This document shows positions 23,514 through 35,589 of a stretch of DNA of 47,649 bases, one piece after another. The first letter of the stretch is position 1. The number at the start of each line of letters is the position of its first letter. The stretch lies in NCBI GenBank assembly GCA_000969725.1, contig JXSR01S063946.1. One strand, 5' to 3'. Source of the DNA: Ophiothrix spiculata (taxonomy: Eukaryota; Echinodermata; Ophiuroidea; Amphilepidida; Ophiotrichidae). The position numbers and the translations under genes were made by a program. A model generated the notes under the pieces. That model did not search any database, was not told the origin of the DNA, and was given only the letters and a program-made list of their open reading frames with translations.

Positions 23514-23849
23514 ACGGCCCTTTTCTATCTATCTATCTATTTCGACCGCGGTCGGAAGCCATGATGAATTTTCTCCACTGTTGTCTGTTTAGCATGAGTT
23601 TGAGAAGTTCATTTTGATCAATGCCAGCATCCTGTGTAAGAAGTCCTGGGTAGGACAGTCTTGGTCTTCCCTGTGCACGTTTTCCTTGGGTGGGCGTCCA
23701 GAACACTAGTCCAGACACTGGTTCCTCATGCCGTCTAGCACAGTGAGCAGCAAAGTTTAGGCGGCAACCTCTCACTATTTCTGATAGTTTGGGTAAATCA
23801 CCATATATTACCTCCCTGGTAGGATGATCTCTCCAGTACGGCCCTTTTC
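23514..23849 (-). mobile_element. 5'-truncated non-LTR retrotransposon (LINE) end with 12-bp target duplication
   Basis: The insert 23526-23837 is flanked by ACGGCCCTTTTC at 23514-23525 and again at 23838-23849. On the minus strand it ends in an ATAG repeat tail, read on + as TCTATCTATCTAT. The minus frame 23775-23533 carries GKRAQGRPRLSYPG and later LNRQQWRKFI, the G-x-R-x-x-G-R-P...D-R-x-x-W-R ending seen after the reverse transcriptase domain of many LINE ORF2 proteins. Only the last 80 or so residues remain. This is a standard target-primed, 5'-truncated insertion into the mariner-like element. Confidence 0.9.
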
Positions 23850-24894
23850 AACGTACCCAAACCAAAGAGAAAAGAGTATGTCATAATTGTATCCTACGTA
23901 TTGAATAAAACATATGCACGACAGTTGGACAGAACTGTTTTTATGCCTTCCTAATCAAATAAGTGTATCTCTATGACGCCTTTATCAATTTTCCCAATTT
24001 TTTCACCATTTTAAAGGTAAATCTGTGATCTATTTAATCTATACATTTCATGTTCATGGTATCTCTTGTTCTTAAAATATGGCTTTTATTTAACTATTGC
24101 AGTTTATTTGAGTCACTCGGTATATCATTAGAAATAAAAACATTTATTATTTTGAATTAAACACCTATTTCCTTATAGATCAGTGTAAAGTATGATTTGT
24201 AAATTAAAGAAATGACGCGAGGCTTGAAATTGATACACATTTAAAGAAAAATAAATCTATCACTGTAGTATATTCTATTTTTGCCAATTTTAAACATAGC
24301 CACCCAAGTCATCTACAGTAGACAGTTATTATGTTAGCTCTCACTGTTGTGATTTGTCATGACTGTTTTCATCCGTGATTCATCAACCTGAAAGAGCAAA
24401 TTGATGACGAGAAGAGGAGATGCATCAACATCTCAAGGAGAAAATAGGAGTGAAATTACTGCAGAATATTCTTAAGAGCAAACTGATTACCTGCAGTATA
24501 GATGTCATGAATCAACTTTAGAGGTGGAATGTTTCAGATTAAAGGTGTGTGTTCTGATCACTTTCACTCACGTAATCAAATTGGAGATATTGATACCACA
24601 TAAAATCGCATATTTTTCTCATTACTCCTGTAAATTTTTACGCCCATATTATGTTTGATTGAAGATATATGGTCAAAAAGGTGCTGAATTACTGGAATAT
24701 TTTGTAAACAAAAATAAATATCCTACAGGTTTATGTGGATCACCCTTGAACACATTTTTGTCTATAGCATTAATTTGGCTCAATGTATACAAATGAAACT
24801 TTACAATTGCTTTATATAGGTGATGACCCTTCATTCAAATATGAAAAAAGTACATGTTGAATTTTTCACCAGATCGGAATACCTACCTTTAAGT

Positions 24895-25870
24895 TAGGGG
24901 CAAACTTTCAAGATTTATAGACTGAAGCTTTTATTATCCAGTTGCTGCACGTGAGGTTTGTTGAAAAATATGCTAATTAAGTAACTTATTGGCATAATAG
25001 ATACCCACTGAAACATTTAGTATACATGTATAATACACTCCCGGTCAAAAGTGTTTGCGCACAAAACCTTGAACCAGCCATATCTCAAGAACCATTCATC
25101 ATTTACGTAATATTTTTTTCGGATTTATATTTTACATATATAGATCTAAAGAATGCAACAGGAATTGCATTTACTGCATTTGACAATATGGCGTTCTAAA
25201 CATACTGTATACTTTCTTCTGCACATTCAAAAACGGAGTTTAAATACATAACTGCACATTTGTTGGAAAACTTATGACCTTAAAATGTTCTTTACGGTTA
25301 CACCGTGATAACGAGTACTTAACTAATAAACTACATAGGTACATAGCAAAAAGGTGCGTGTGGTGTATTTATGTATGGTCCAGGAAATCGGCCATTTTTA
25401 TGGTTATGGAAGTTCGAATATCAGAGAAAACATAGATTATTGGTCATTTGATATAATAATTACATTTTTGCCCGTATTTAAGCGTGCGCAAACACTTTTG
25501 ACCGGGAGGATACCTTTGGTGTACTCTAAAGGTAGATTTATATAAGACTTTAAGGTGAAGAGAACATGTTTCATAGATCTAAGAAGTGTTCTATTGAAAT
25601 ATGCTAATATAAAGTACCTCAATTGCAACATGAATGGTTACCCACTAGAATATTAAGTATATATTTACACCTTTGGGGGCATTTATTATCTATCGCGCAG
25701 ATTACCAAGGTGGAATTATATGATACTTAGTGAAGCAAAGGGTATGTATGTTCTAATTGTCTGAGAAGTGTTCTAATGGTAATGTGCTAATCAAGTACGT
25801 CATTTGCATAATGATTGAAAATTATTCAGATAGATTATAATTGAAAATTATTCAGATAGATTATGATTCC
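24895..25870. repeat. Diverged tandem monomers near the A/B junction
   Basis: A motif of the form TATGCTAAT.AAGTAC.TCATTTGCA.AATG followed by TACCCACT.GAA.ATTTAGTATA recurs near 24972, 25599 and 25789, and again in B near 38930 (inverted), 39480 and 39630. A 28-bp tandem duplication (TTGAAAATTATTCAGATAG) lies at about 25814-25865. Confidence 0.55.
25036..25510. mobile_element. Tc1-like nonautonomous element, unit A
   Basis: The ends CACTCCCGGTCAAAAGTGTT and, complemented, TCCTCCCGGTCAAAAGTGTT are flanked by TA on each side. The 475-bp element has no open frame of transposase type. Unit B near 39530 keeps the empty site (ATGTATACATTTGGTGTAC). It is the same family as 2735-3222 and 47159 onward. 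Confidence 0.9.
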
Positions 25871-26383
25871 AAAATTTGACTCTAATTGGAGAATATGATC
25901 CAGGTTCCTTATTTCATCATGCTTTCTACATCTTGATGAACAAATTTGGTAATGTCAGACACATTTGGTTGTAAATGGAACAGCTAGTTATGCATAATCT
26001 CAAAATCATATGTAATACTATAAATCATATTTTAATAAAACCACAGACATAACAGATAATGTGGCAAATTCATAAATACTGAATTGAAAAAATTCAAGCT
26101 GCTTTATGTGTAAGAACATATCATTGAAGCAAATTTGACATGAGCTGTCTTCACCATATCTATGTCTAAGAATGCGTATATACCAATATATGCACAGAAT
26201 TACGGCAGGAACATAATCATTTAACATCTTTGTAAATTGGGTTATCAACCAATTTACGATCCATTTCATCTAATATGTTCCCTTAAATATCAAAAATCTT
26301 ATAATTTTCTAATGATTATCCAAGAATAAATGCATATTAATAACATGGCCCCATTTTAACCTATCTAACATAGATGGGAGAGC

Positions 26384-26549
26384 ATTTTGATCACCGAGTT
26401 ATCCTCCGGGATCTCAGTGACGTGAAAAACACCTGGCTTCATCTGTCATAGAGCATCATCAGATCTTGCTACATTAAAACACAACTGGGAATATTGCTCT
26501 ATTAGTTTTACATCATATGTTGTCAAATGACATGCCATAATGCACTTTT
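26384..26549. promoter_or_regulatory. 166-bp conserved noncoding block, unit B copy
   Basis: Same length as the A and C copies, with 4 differences to C. The GTGACGTGAAAAACACCTGG core is unchanged. It stands out because sequence just upstream (about 26320-26380) has indels relative to both other units. Confidence 0.5.
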
Positions 26550-27086
26550 AAGGAGTAGTTGATGTGGCAACATGTTATAAAAGTTGTATCTGCAATAGCT
26601 TTGGGCATTTGAATCAGTTTTTAGTTTGAAAGTAATGAGTCCTTAGCAGTTAGTTTACACACATAGTATGCAATTGAATGGCGGAGAAAAATGATTAAAA
26701 TTATTTTGTTTAAGGATCAAGAAGGGGACATGTGTAGTTTGAAAGATCAGAGCATGCTTTTAAATCAAGTAGGTTGTGGATCTTAACCCTGCTATAGGTA
26801 TGTCCAACAATGTACAATGTATATTTTCTACATTTAATCACAGTTGTTTCATATAATACACAATATATGGTTAGATCATCAGGAATAAAGTGCATTAATC
26901 ATTGTCTAATAGTATGTCCTAGACATTATGAGGCAGCAATTTGGTTGTTTAGAGGTAACTGAGAAAATGTCAAACACTTGTTGAGGAAAGCACTAAAGAC
27001 AAGAACTTGGATAGTCAGAATGTCAAACTCACAATGTAACACAAACTGTTTATATAGTATGATGTTATTTATGTCCTTTTATTTAA

Positions 27087-27424
27087 AGCAATACTATAAG
27101 ATTTTGACCAAAAATAGTTTATACTAAAAACAAAATAAAATGAAGGAATGTGACTATCTAAAATAATTTTCAAGTGTTATTTCTCCAAAAAATTGTTTTG
27201 CCACCGAAAAATGGATAAAAAGCACATGCATATTTTCCTATACTAATACATTTGGAATTAAATTCGGGATCCCGAATTTAATACAACAAATGGTCATAAC
27301 AAAAAAAGTAAGCAATTTTAAGCCAAATCATTTGGAGGGAATCAATATCTACCCAATAAATTAAAAAAATCAAAAGTCATGGGTGACAGGGGCCGCTTCA
27401 TTTTTAACACCTTACAGCATTGCT
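27087..27424. mobile_element. piggyBac-like MITE (TTAA target), unit B, opposite orientation
   Basis: AGCAATACTATAAG at the left and AGCAATGCTGTAAG (complemented) at the right are flanked by TTAA. Unit C keeps the empty site TTTTATTTAAGGGTTTTAAC near 40945. It is an inverted homologue of the copy at 17969. Confidence 0.9.
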
Positions 27425-27613
27425 TTAAGGGTTTTAACAAATTAATGCATAAAAGGATACATGTCTACAGGTGAAATCAAGTAAGTTGTTTAAGTGGTAG
27501 ACACGCTCAACCTGAGCACATCATTATTATTATCAAGAGATGACATGAATCAACATTTTTGGTTCCAATCATGTCTTCATGGTACAAAGAATCATCAAGT
27601 TGGTAATCAGATA

Positions 27614-27832
27614 CCCTGTTACCTCAATCATAAGAACATGTTACCTTGATCATAAGAACCCATTCAAATCCAGACATGGCAAACAATTACTGTTTTGTAA
27701 ACACAAAATATGAAAGTACTTGCTGATGTGGTGAATAAAATATAACAAGTTAACAGGAGGACCATTGCAATTTTTCACCACATTAGGATTTGAAGTGGAG
27801 CTGAGGGGGTTCTTATGATCAAGATTATAGGG
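27614..27832. mobile_element. MITE, 219 bp, TA target, unit B only
   Basis: The ends CCCTGTTACCTCAATCATAA and CCCTATAATCTTGATCATAA (right complemented) are flanked by TA. Unit C has the empty site AATCAGATATCATAGTTAG near 41240. A partial direct copy of the left end (ACCTTGATCATAAGAACCC) lies just inside. Confidence 0.85.
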
Positions 27833-28221
27833 TATCATAGTTAGATAATTATAACCACATTTTGGCTGACTTTTATTGTAAAGAAACAAGATGATTTCAT
27901 CTGTTCAACTAACGTACAACTTTCTCTCACTTATTGTTCTTGTGAATATTTTATACTTTTGAAGTTAAGTTAAAATCTGGTCTCTTATGAAACCTAACCA
28001 TGCTCCAACCTCTCTTAGCAGGGAACGTAGTTTTCTTAGTATTTCTTGATGCTTAAAATGCTTACAGATTAGAATATGCATAAAGAAAATGTTCTAGGGT
28101 TCTGCTGCTTTCCGGGACCTAGGAACAATGCCTGGTAGAGTGGAGTAACAGAAGGATCCATGGTATTGTAACTCGTATGTTGTGTGGCCTGGGGTGAAAT
28201 GGGAGCTGGGGATATTACATA

Positions 28222-28346
28222 TAGGCAAAACAAGAATTTATTGGACAATGTAAATGCAAATTCAGGGTAGGGAAACATGTACAAACAATGGGGCCCTGCA
28301 CTCTGGATTTTTGTTTACACTGTCCAATAAATTTTTGCTTAGCCTA
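28222..28346. mobile_element. 125-bp TA-target MITE, unit B copy shared with C
   Basis: Inverted ends TAGGCAAAACAAGAATTTAT and TAGGCTAAGCAAAAATTTAT (complemented) run on to a shared TGGACA, with TA on each side. The same insertion sits at the homologous place in C (41687-41810). Unit A lacks it (GGGATATTACATTGTATGGC near 11430). Confidence 0.9.
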
Positions 28347-29145
28347 TAGTATGGCACAAGTTTCCTTTTACATTGTGAGGATATATTATAGGAGCATTTT
28401 CCTCGCTGTATTTTACTATGCTGTTTGTACTTAGAACTAGGTTAAACAGAATAAATACATATTTCCTTGACCTCAGTTCTATTTTAAGATTGATCGAAAC
28501 ATGTAACACTTGAAACTTAATACATCCTCTACTGATGTTATATGGTATGTGTGCTTTAATGGTTACATCTGAAATTGTTTATAATGGCACATAATCTGTA
28601 TTGTATGTATCTTTTTATTCCTTCACTTCATATCAATGCATTCTGAAAAGTTGTCCCTACTGTACTGCAAAGAATAGCATAAAGGTATCAAAGAAGCAGT
28701 GTCAAGAGTTCTTATCGATTCATTTGTAAGGGGATTGTTAAAGCACAGTAGAAGATGCAACATAGGATGGATGTCCTGGATATTTTTTCTTGAACATGTA
28801 TTGTGCTGTATGAATTATATTTCACAGATTGTAAATAAAAAAATAACCTGAGTTTCTTATTGATTTCCAAGTCCCTGAAATAGAAGATAAGATGGATTAC
28901 AAGAAACTATTGTGTAAATGCAAAGAGACCTGCCCTGATTACAGGAGACAGATTGAAATCTTGGTATATGGGCATTATGTGTTACATAATAGTCTGGCTT
29001 GAGTGTTCATTGTGTGTTACCTTACAACAAGGCTTTCCTATTCATATATTATATACATGTCTCTGGGGACATTCTCTGTTACAGGATGTAGGATATGAAT
29101 TTGTATGAAATATTGTGACCCCAACCCCTAGAGCTCAGTACCAGT

Positions 29146-29195
29146 NNNNNNNNNNNNNNNNNNNNNNNNNNNNNNNNNNNNNNNNNNNNNNNNNN
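29146..29195. other. Assembly gap (50 N) inside a palindromic element
   Basis: Exactly 50 N. Sequence right of the gap starts inside a fold-back MITE whose left end is missing, and a second copy of the element follows directly. A palindrome at a contig end is a common cause of assembly breaks. Confidence 0.95.
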
Positions 29196-29610
29196 AGATG
29201 GCGATCATAGGCTTGATTATGCACCTCTAAATAATTTCAAAACATGTAATGAATAATATACAATAATATTAAGATGATCAATCAAGCCTACAGTGGTCAT
29301 TTTGGAAAAATAAGGCTGTGGCCAGGTTGTGGCCAGCCGCACAATGTTGTGGGAAATTAGGCGCAGGAGCAGAATTAGGCCACAACTTTGTGCGGCCGGC
29401 CGCAACCTGGCCACACAGCCTTCCAAGATGGCGATTGTAGGCTTGATTATGCACCTCTAAATAATTTCAAAACATGTAATGAATATTATACAATAATATT
29501 AAAATGATCAATCAAGCCTACGGTGGTCATTTTGGAAAAATAAGGCTGTGGCCAGGTTGTGGCCAGCCGCACAATGTTGTGGCCTATATTATTGTGCTCA
29601 AACACCTAAC
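29196..29610. mobile_element. Palindromic MITE doublet, unit B
   Basis: One copy truncated by the gap (29196 to about 29352) is followed by a second copy starting TTAGGCGCAGGAGC at 29357 and ending ACACCTAAC at 29610. Each copy is internally self-complementary (GGCGAT..TAGGCTTGATT against AATCAAGCCTAC) and rich in GGCCACA/TGTGGCC words. C has a single copy. Confidence 0.85.
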
Positions 29611-30136
29611 ATGTATTCATTTCTCTTAACCTCCTGATTACAATGGCCATGTAAGAGCAATTCTGATTGGCTGGTATCAGAAAATGCTCCTTTATGTAGC
29701 CAATTATACCGGTGCTTTGAAAAGAGCTGTATTAAAATTACCTTGGCTCATACTTCATTAAATTGTTGATAAGTTCTGTAAATAGGTAAAAAATACACCT
29801 TTATTAGAAGATGTATTAAACTTGATAGGTTTGGATGAAAATTATGTTGTAACAAGCTCACTCACAGAGTAACAGAGATGACACTGAGCTCAAAACATGG
29901 CCCCACTTACGTAACTCGTAACGTAATATATGGACAAAAACACGAGAACACACGATGAGGAATACTGCATACCTTGTACCCAATTAAGCGTAACACAAAC
30001 CAAGGATGATGTCAGGATTTATAGATATTTGTGAAGGATTATTGTTTGTGTGTTCTTGTTAATTGGAGCCACTGATCATGTGATCAGCGAAGAAACGTTA
30101 ACCAGCGACCCCTGAGAAAAAATAATCAAATGAGCT

Positions 30137-30364
30137 ATGAAGTATATGGGGATAAAGTGTCAGGGTCCTGGCTCACTTATTAAAACTACAATCTGGTGTT
30201 TTTCAAACATGTTGAACTCATTTTGCAAAATAAATTCCTTTGAGGCACGCAAGGAACATAATAAGGACGTAGCAAGCATTGGAGAACTGGTGATATATCA
30301 ACATAAATTGCCAAAGCCTATCATGCATTCAATCCTACTCAAGTCTCTCCTGCCTCACCAATAA
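30137..30364 (+). other. 75-codon open frame shared with C (43488-43715), probably not coding
   Basis: The same-length frame exists in B and C (MKYMGIKCQGPGSLIK...). By my count the differences include about 7 amino-acid changes and 4 silent changes, the proportion expected without selection on protein. Unit A lacks the 5' part. No domain was recognised. Confidence 0.15.
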
Positions 30365-31210
30365 ACTTTCCTGTTTACACACAATGTGCACCGCCAAGGG
30401 GGTGTAATTCAAGTTTGATGTTGAGTAAAAGAGAAATGATTCTGTTACAAATTGCAGGTGTGTGAAACAGCTCGTTTTTGTTTCCATCTCTTAGGTTCTG
30501 ATTTGCCTTACATCTCTTGGGTTCTGATTTGCCGTGCATCAAGGTTTCTCTTCACAATGTTGTTTATGTATGACCCAAGGGTGGGAACACAAGTATGATG
30601 TATGCTTGATATGAGATATGCCATTTGTATTTGTAATTTAGACTTTGTATCACATTTTCTTGTTCATATATCATCTTAATGACCTTGAAAAGTTACTTTT
30701 TCTTTGATTAAAGTAAATGGACATGAAATACTCTTTTTTTATTTATTTTTTATTTTCAATTGTTATTAAATACTCTGCCCTGTACATACCAGATTTATCT
30801 GTTGCCATTTCTCTGTTTCTATTTATTATGGTGAAATTGCCAAAGCCCGTCATGCATTCAATCCTACTCAAGTCTCTCCTGCCTCCCCAGTAAACTTTCC
30901 TGTTTACACGCAATATGCGCTGCCAAGGGGGTGTAATTCAAGTTTGATGTTGGTGAAAGAGAAATGATTCTGTTACAAATTGCAGGTGTGTGAAACAGCT
31001 CGTTTTTGTTTGCATCTCTTGGGTTCTGATTTGCCTTGCATCAAGGTTTCTCTTTACAATGTTGTTTATGTATGACCCAAGGGTGGGAACACAAGTATGA
31101 TGTATGCTTGACATGGGATGCAGTTGAAGTGCCATTTGCATTTGTAATCTAGATTTTGCTTTGTATCAAGAGTCTTTGTTCATATGTCATCTTAATGACC
31201 TTGAAATGTT
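30240..31210. repeat. Subrepeat copies B1 and B2, at the C-like/A-like switch of unit B
   Basis: B1 (about 30240-30700) and B2 (about 30836-31210) carry the same ordered words as A1, A2 and the C copy. B1 has the internal CATCTCTT-GGTTCTGATTT duplication also present in A2. B2 lacks it, like C. Sequence left of B1 is C-like and sequence right of B2 is A-like. Confidence 0.7.
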
Positions 31211-31487
31211 ACTTTCATTTTTTATTAAAGAGACATTAAACCATTTTTTCCTTGTACATGATACCATACCAGATATATCTTTGTCATTTTTTTATGTTTC
31301 TATATATGGTGATTTTCAAGCCTGGCTGGCAAATTCTTTGTTGCATACTTCAGTTTGCATTAGTCTGGTAACTTAATCAAATCTCAAGAACAACGTGTCC
31401 ATTCATCTGAATAAAGATATTAGTGTCATTTTCTCAGACAGCTGTGAATATGACGATAAATATATGTTCTTTGTTTAATCTTTGGTA

Positions 31488-31771
31488 TAAGTGTTAACAA
31501 TCCACATCTTAAAACCTTTCTCTAATTTGATTTGATTTGATTTACACTGTACTTGCATGTAACATGCACACCCCATGAAGGAGTCTACTCGTACAGGGGA
31601 CCAACAGCTTAATGTGACTTTTGAACCGGCCACTATAGTCTAAACCTTATGAATATGATGTAACACTGATATAAACGGTAGAAAACAGATGTCAGATGTA
31701 CCTTAAACACACGTAACAAAGTAAATTTGTTCTGATTAGTTTTGGGTCATTGTGCATTTAGTGTATACCAG
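31488..31771. other. Patch identical to unit A 15544-15827
   Basis: About 284 bp match base for base by eye, including TGAAGGAGTCTACTCGTACA and the 84 bp around the 15.8 kb gap. Sequence on either side differs at several per cent with indels. Confidence 0.8.
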
Positions 31772-32928
31772 AGTTGCAGGCTTAGTTGTAGACATGAATA
31801 TGACATGTTTAAAGGGATTGCCCATGATTCTCAAAAATTTAAAAAGTTGACAGAATCTCTAATTTGTTGAGAAAATACTTGCTGAATAGTGCAAATGCAT
31901 TGCAATGGTAGAAATCCTTTTGATTCGACTTTATTTAAACCCATTTTACTCAAAGTATCATATTTGTGTCACTTCCAAATCTTTTATACTCCAGGTTATA
32001 GTTTCTTTAAAATATAACTTGTGACCATCTTTTCATCTCTAGTCGTAAAATAGATTTTATCTGTTGAGCTGATTTTTTAAATTTCAATCTTAATTCTATC
32101 CACATGTTAGCTATTAAAAGCAAACACACTGATGACACTTCACAAACAAGTAAAAATGCAGAGTACTAAGCAAAAATAATTGAGGTACATTATTATGTAC
32201 AGACAGGAGTTATGTTAACAAAATATTGTGCTGGTCTGATTGATGGAAGTATGTAAGTTATTGTTTTAAATTTTCAGTACTGTGTAACCCAGTTATTTAG
32301 AATTTCGAATAGGGTTTAATAGCAAGTAATATAGGTTTCAGAATCTGATCCAAAGTTTCCACAATGTGACATCTCTTTCTTGTTATGGTAAGCAACTTTT
32401 TTGAGTCAAATATGACATGTCAATCAAACCAAGACTATGTTTTACTTGCAGCAATGCATCATAAGTATCACTACTTAATACCACCAAATATGATACAGTT
32501 GTTTTAAAGAGAATCACAAAAATTCCAAATACACAATCACAGAGTCTAGGACAGATTTTTCCCACCACCAATCACTAATATTATAAAGCAAACTGACAGG
32601 GCAATTTAGTTTACAATACACCAACTGGCAGACATGATTGAGTTATATTTTTATAAGCATACAGCATTTATGCAACAAAAATATTATACTTCTCTGCAGT
32701 CTGAGTTACTGTTTTCAGTCCATTTTGCTATTTATGCTACATACTAGTAGTTGTCTAGAACATAATAAGCAGAGTTCGATAACATTTGAAGTGGAATTCA
32801 TCAATCGTAACTGTCACATTGCATTACATAAGCTGACATAGCACTGTTAAACCATTTTCGAGATGAATATTTAAGTTTTTATTGGTATGTATAGGCCAGA
32901 TTTCATTTCATTTTTGATGTATTGAACA

Positions 32929-33011
32929 ATGTAGTAGTAGTAATACTTTTAAATCCGGTTTTATTCCCGTCACGGGAGTGGCTGGATTCACCTCACACTC
33001 GCGGCAACCGA
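32929..33011 (-). mobile_element. Short 3' fragment of a retroelement with (TAC)n tail, unit B only
   Basis: About 83 bp absent from A (GGACAATACAGATG near 17270) starts GTAGTAGTAGTAATAC on + and ends near GGCAACCGACTT, with CAAT on both sides. Read on the minus strand it ends ...AAAACCGGATTTAAAAGT and a TAC repeat, the look of a LINE or SINE 3' end. The short direct repeat CAAT is weak support for a target duplication. Confidence 0.6.
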
Positions 33012-35469
33012 CTTCAATACAGATGAAAATATACACCAAAAATAGACATTTTGAGATTACTCTTGACTTTTGCCTTTTAAAAATCCTCCCAAACAGTTAA
33101 TTATTTTCATTTGGTATAGGTTTTTTTTTGTTTACTTTAAAATGTTTGAGACTTACTATTATATTTTAACTCCATAGATTGAAATAGTTTTATCCAATCA
33201 ATGCCTTTTTTCCTTATTTTACCTGATTTTCTTTGTGAAGAATATGATATTAGATTGAAGGAAGTATCATATTAGTAGTAAAGCAAGGACGTTTCAGAAT
33301 AGAGGAGAGTGTAAACTAGTCGCAAAATTTCTAAATCTTTGACACAATTGGTTGTAAAACCAGATTTCTGAACTGGACATTTTTTCCCAAGTTCATTTTG
33401 AAACAGTTAAACCAGTACCAATCTAACCACAAGTTAGATAACATAACCAGCAGAATTCTTTGCTCACAAATTATGTCTGTAATTAATGAAACTAGCAAAT
33501 GTAATCCAGAGAGCTGTTCAATCATTACCCATCTTTCAGCATCTTGTCATCAGATGGAAATCTTTGCCTCTAATGGAATTTTTTTCCAAACAAAAATGAT
33601 TAACTTGTTTGCCAATACTCACGCAATGGTACTGTTATTGTTAGGATAGGAGATGCATTAACTGAAGGAACTAAAACCTTTAATACAAGCACATTTTGGT
33701 AGTTGGTCTGGTTTGTATTGTTTTAATATATGAGTAGCAAATGCATTAAAATAAATTGTTTTCTAGGTGTGAACATTTAGTTTCAAAATTTACTTTGATT
33801 ATTTCTTAACAAATAGATATACCTGTAAAGGTTCAGTTGTATTATTTAGGTATTACTGGGATATTGATAGAATGCAGCAATAATTAGATAGACATATATA
33901 AAGTTGAGGACATGATAACTCATCCCTACAGCCACAATGTGGTCAAATGCTGGACATCACTAAATACCAATCCAATTTCCAAAGCATCTCGGCTTTCAAG
34001 CAGCCATTCCAGTGATGAGATTTCTACACCATAAACTTTGATTGCATTTCAACCTGTGTATCAGATTTCTACTTGGTGTCAGTGATAGCCGTCTCAATAC
34101 ACTTTACACATATCATCTGTCAGACTGACCACTTCATTGTCCTAAGTACAAAATGCTAATCTCCACACAACACTACATGGAAGGTAGTAAAGCTGCTTCA
34201 GAAGTATACCAATGGTCAGCAGTCAGCATTGGGCCAAAAAGAAAATTTGTTTGGTTGTCCTCGAAAATGGAAAAAAGTTTTTACGATAGTATACCGCACC
34301 AAATTTTCAGATTTCAAAAAAAAAAAGTTGTTTATTTCTTTGAGAATTTGGATTTTTTGAAAACATTTTTTAAGTTGTTGTTTTCATTTTGTTTCAATTT
34401 TAATACTGTTTTTCAACTTGTATAAAGAAATTTTTCGGTACAGTAGACTTACTTGTATCTTTATAGAGGCCATAAGTTGGTGTAAGTTTCACTTTCATTT
34501 GAATTTTTTTTTTAAATCTGTCCGCCTGCACTTGATCAAAAAAAGTTGTGGAGGACAACAAAACAATTTTTTTTGGCCTTGTCTATTAATGTGATGTGAA
34601 TAACTATCAAGTTAGATATCAATTTAACACTCCAAGGACTTATATTTCAAAACTTAAAAAGACTTGAATTTCAAATCTAAATCTTAAAAGAATTTAGTAA
34701 AAATGATTCATTTGTTGAATATAATTCAGAGATGAACTAGTTATGACACCAAATTTTGTTATTTTGTAATCCATCCTTTCTTCTAGGATTTTCCAAACAC
34801 AAAGTTTTAGTGATTTTCTTCCTTTGAATGCAATTTGATTTGACAGGAGCAATTCATGATCCACTTTTTATCTTCAAGGTCACCTCTGTCAAAGTGAGTT
34901 TTTTAGCTAGTACGAATATGGTATGTGTTACAAACCCAGAGCCATTCTTTCAAATGTGCTTTCATTCTTAAAAAAAAGAGAGAAAAATGTGGCACTTTCT
35001 AATTACTGTCGAGACCCCGACATTAATTACAACACAGTAGTCTATGGAGATTTTTGATATATACCAAAAATGCTTGTAACTTGAAAACAATGGTTGGAAT
35101 CAAATGAAATTTTCAGAATACTTACATATTGTACTCTTCTTTTTATTAAGCTAGAAAAAAAAATCATACCAAAGCTTGAACCAACTCCATAACGCAAGAA
35201 ATTCCACATAGCGTAAACACAAACAGCTGATTTACAATCATTAGTTGATAATCAATGACAAATATCCTGATTGGTTCTACACAGTCACAACACAATTTTT
35301 CAGCCAATAGAATTTGAGGTTATTGCTAGCTCGGTGCGTACCATTTACCTTTAGTGTACTCGCTTGCAAAGTAAATATATTTTTCTTTTTTTTTATAATT
35401 CCACATAATTAAATTACATTAGAGGTATGTATTCTGACATTTTGGAGTGGTTCTAAGCTCAGAATTTGC

Positions 35470-35589
35470 TTACAATCTTGAGAAATTCACGTTTTTGAGG
35501 GCCGAAAATCTGCCGTGAAAATCAAAACAAACTGATCGTTCGCTTTCTTTGGCACAAATATTTTCTACTTCTTGGATCACTTCCGACAT
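35470..35589 (-). CDS. Candidate short first coding exon or microprotein within the unit B insertion
   Basis: A minus-strand frame of 39 codons begins MSEVIQEVENICAKESERS and ends with a TAA that overlaps a donor-like GTAAGC (35473-35468). If spliced there, the coding exon would be 35474-35589 with a phase-2 end. The start context AAAATGTCG is acceptable. The peptide is charged, unlike the chance frames around it. No family was recognised and no partner exon was found. Only one unit has it, and chance is quite possible. Confidence 0.2.
   Translation of the reverse strand: MSEVIQEVENICAKESERSVCFDFHGRFSALKNVNFSRL

Larger units (their letters stand above)
22730..24120 (+). mobile_element. Mariner-like transposon with nested LINE insert, unit A only
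   Basis: It lies between TA dinucleotides (22728-22729 and 24121-24122). Imperfect inverted ends begin CCACGCGAGTCAAA on the left and CCGAGTGACTCAAA on the right (complemented), and continue with ACTGCAATA on both sides. Unit B has the site unoccupied (GTTCTTATATATCATTAG near 38690). Inside is a broken + strand transposase N-terminus, interrupted by a 312-bp LINE fragment with a 12-bp target duplication. Without the LINE the element is about 1.07 kb. Confidence 0.85.
10126..25880 (+). repeat. Triplicated segment, unit A
   Basis: This is the first of three head-to-tail copies. Landmarks shared in order with unit B include the 166-bp block (10579/26384), GGAACGTAGTTTTCTTAG (about 11240/28022), the CTGCCTCACC-type subrepeat (about 13890/30350), a 284-bp identical patch (15544/31488), 16.4-17.3 kb versus 32.1-33.0 kb, 19.0-20.8 kb versus 34.0-37.6 kb and 24.1-25.9 kb versus 38.7-39.75 kb. 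Unit A carries private insertions at 14235, 17969, 21186, 22730 and 25036. Its left edge is uncertain by about 50 bp. No genuine host gene was recognised inside it; open frames conserved between A and B are explained by overall nucleotide identity. Confidence 0.85.

Noticed and set aside
30066..30090. TGATCATGTGATCA palindrome as a regulatory operator
   Set aside because: It is short, present in B and C only because they are duplicates, and nothing links it to a gene.
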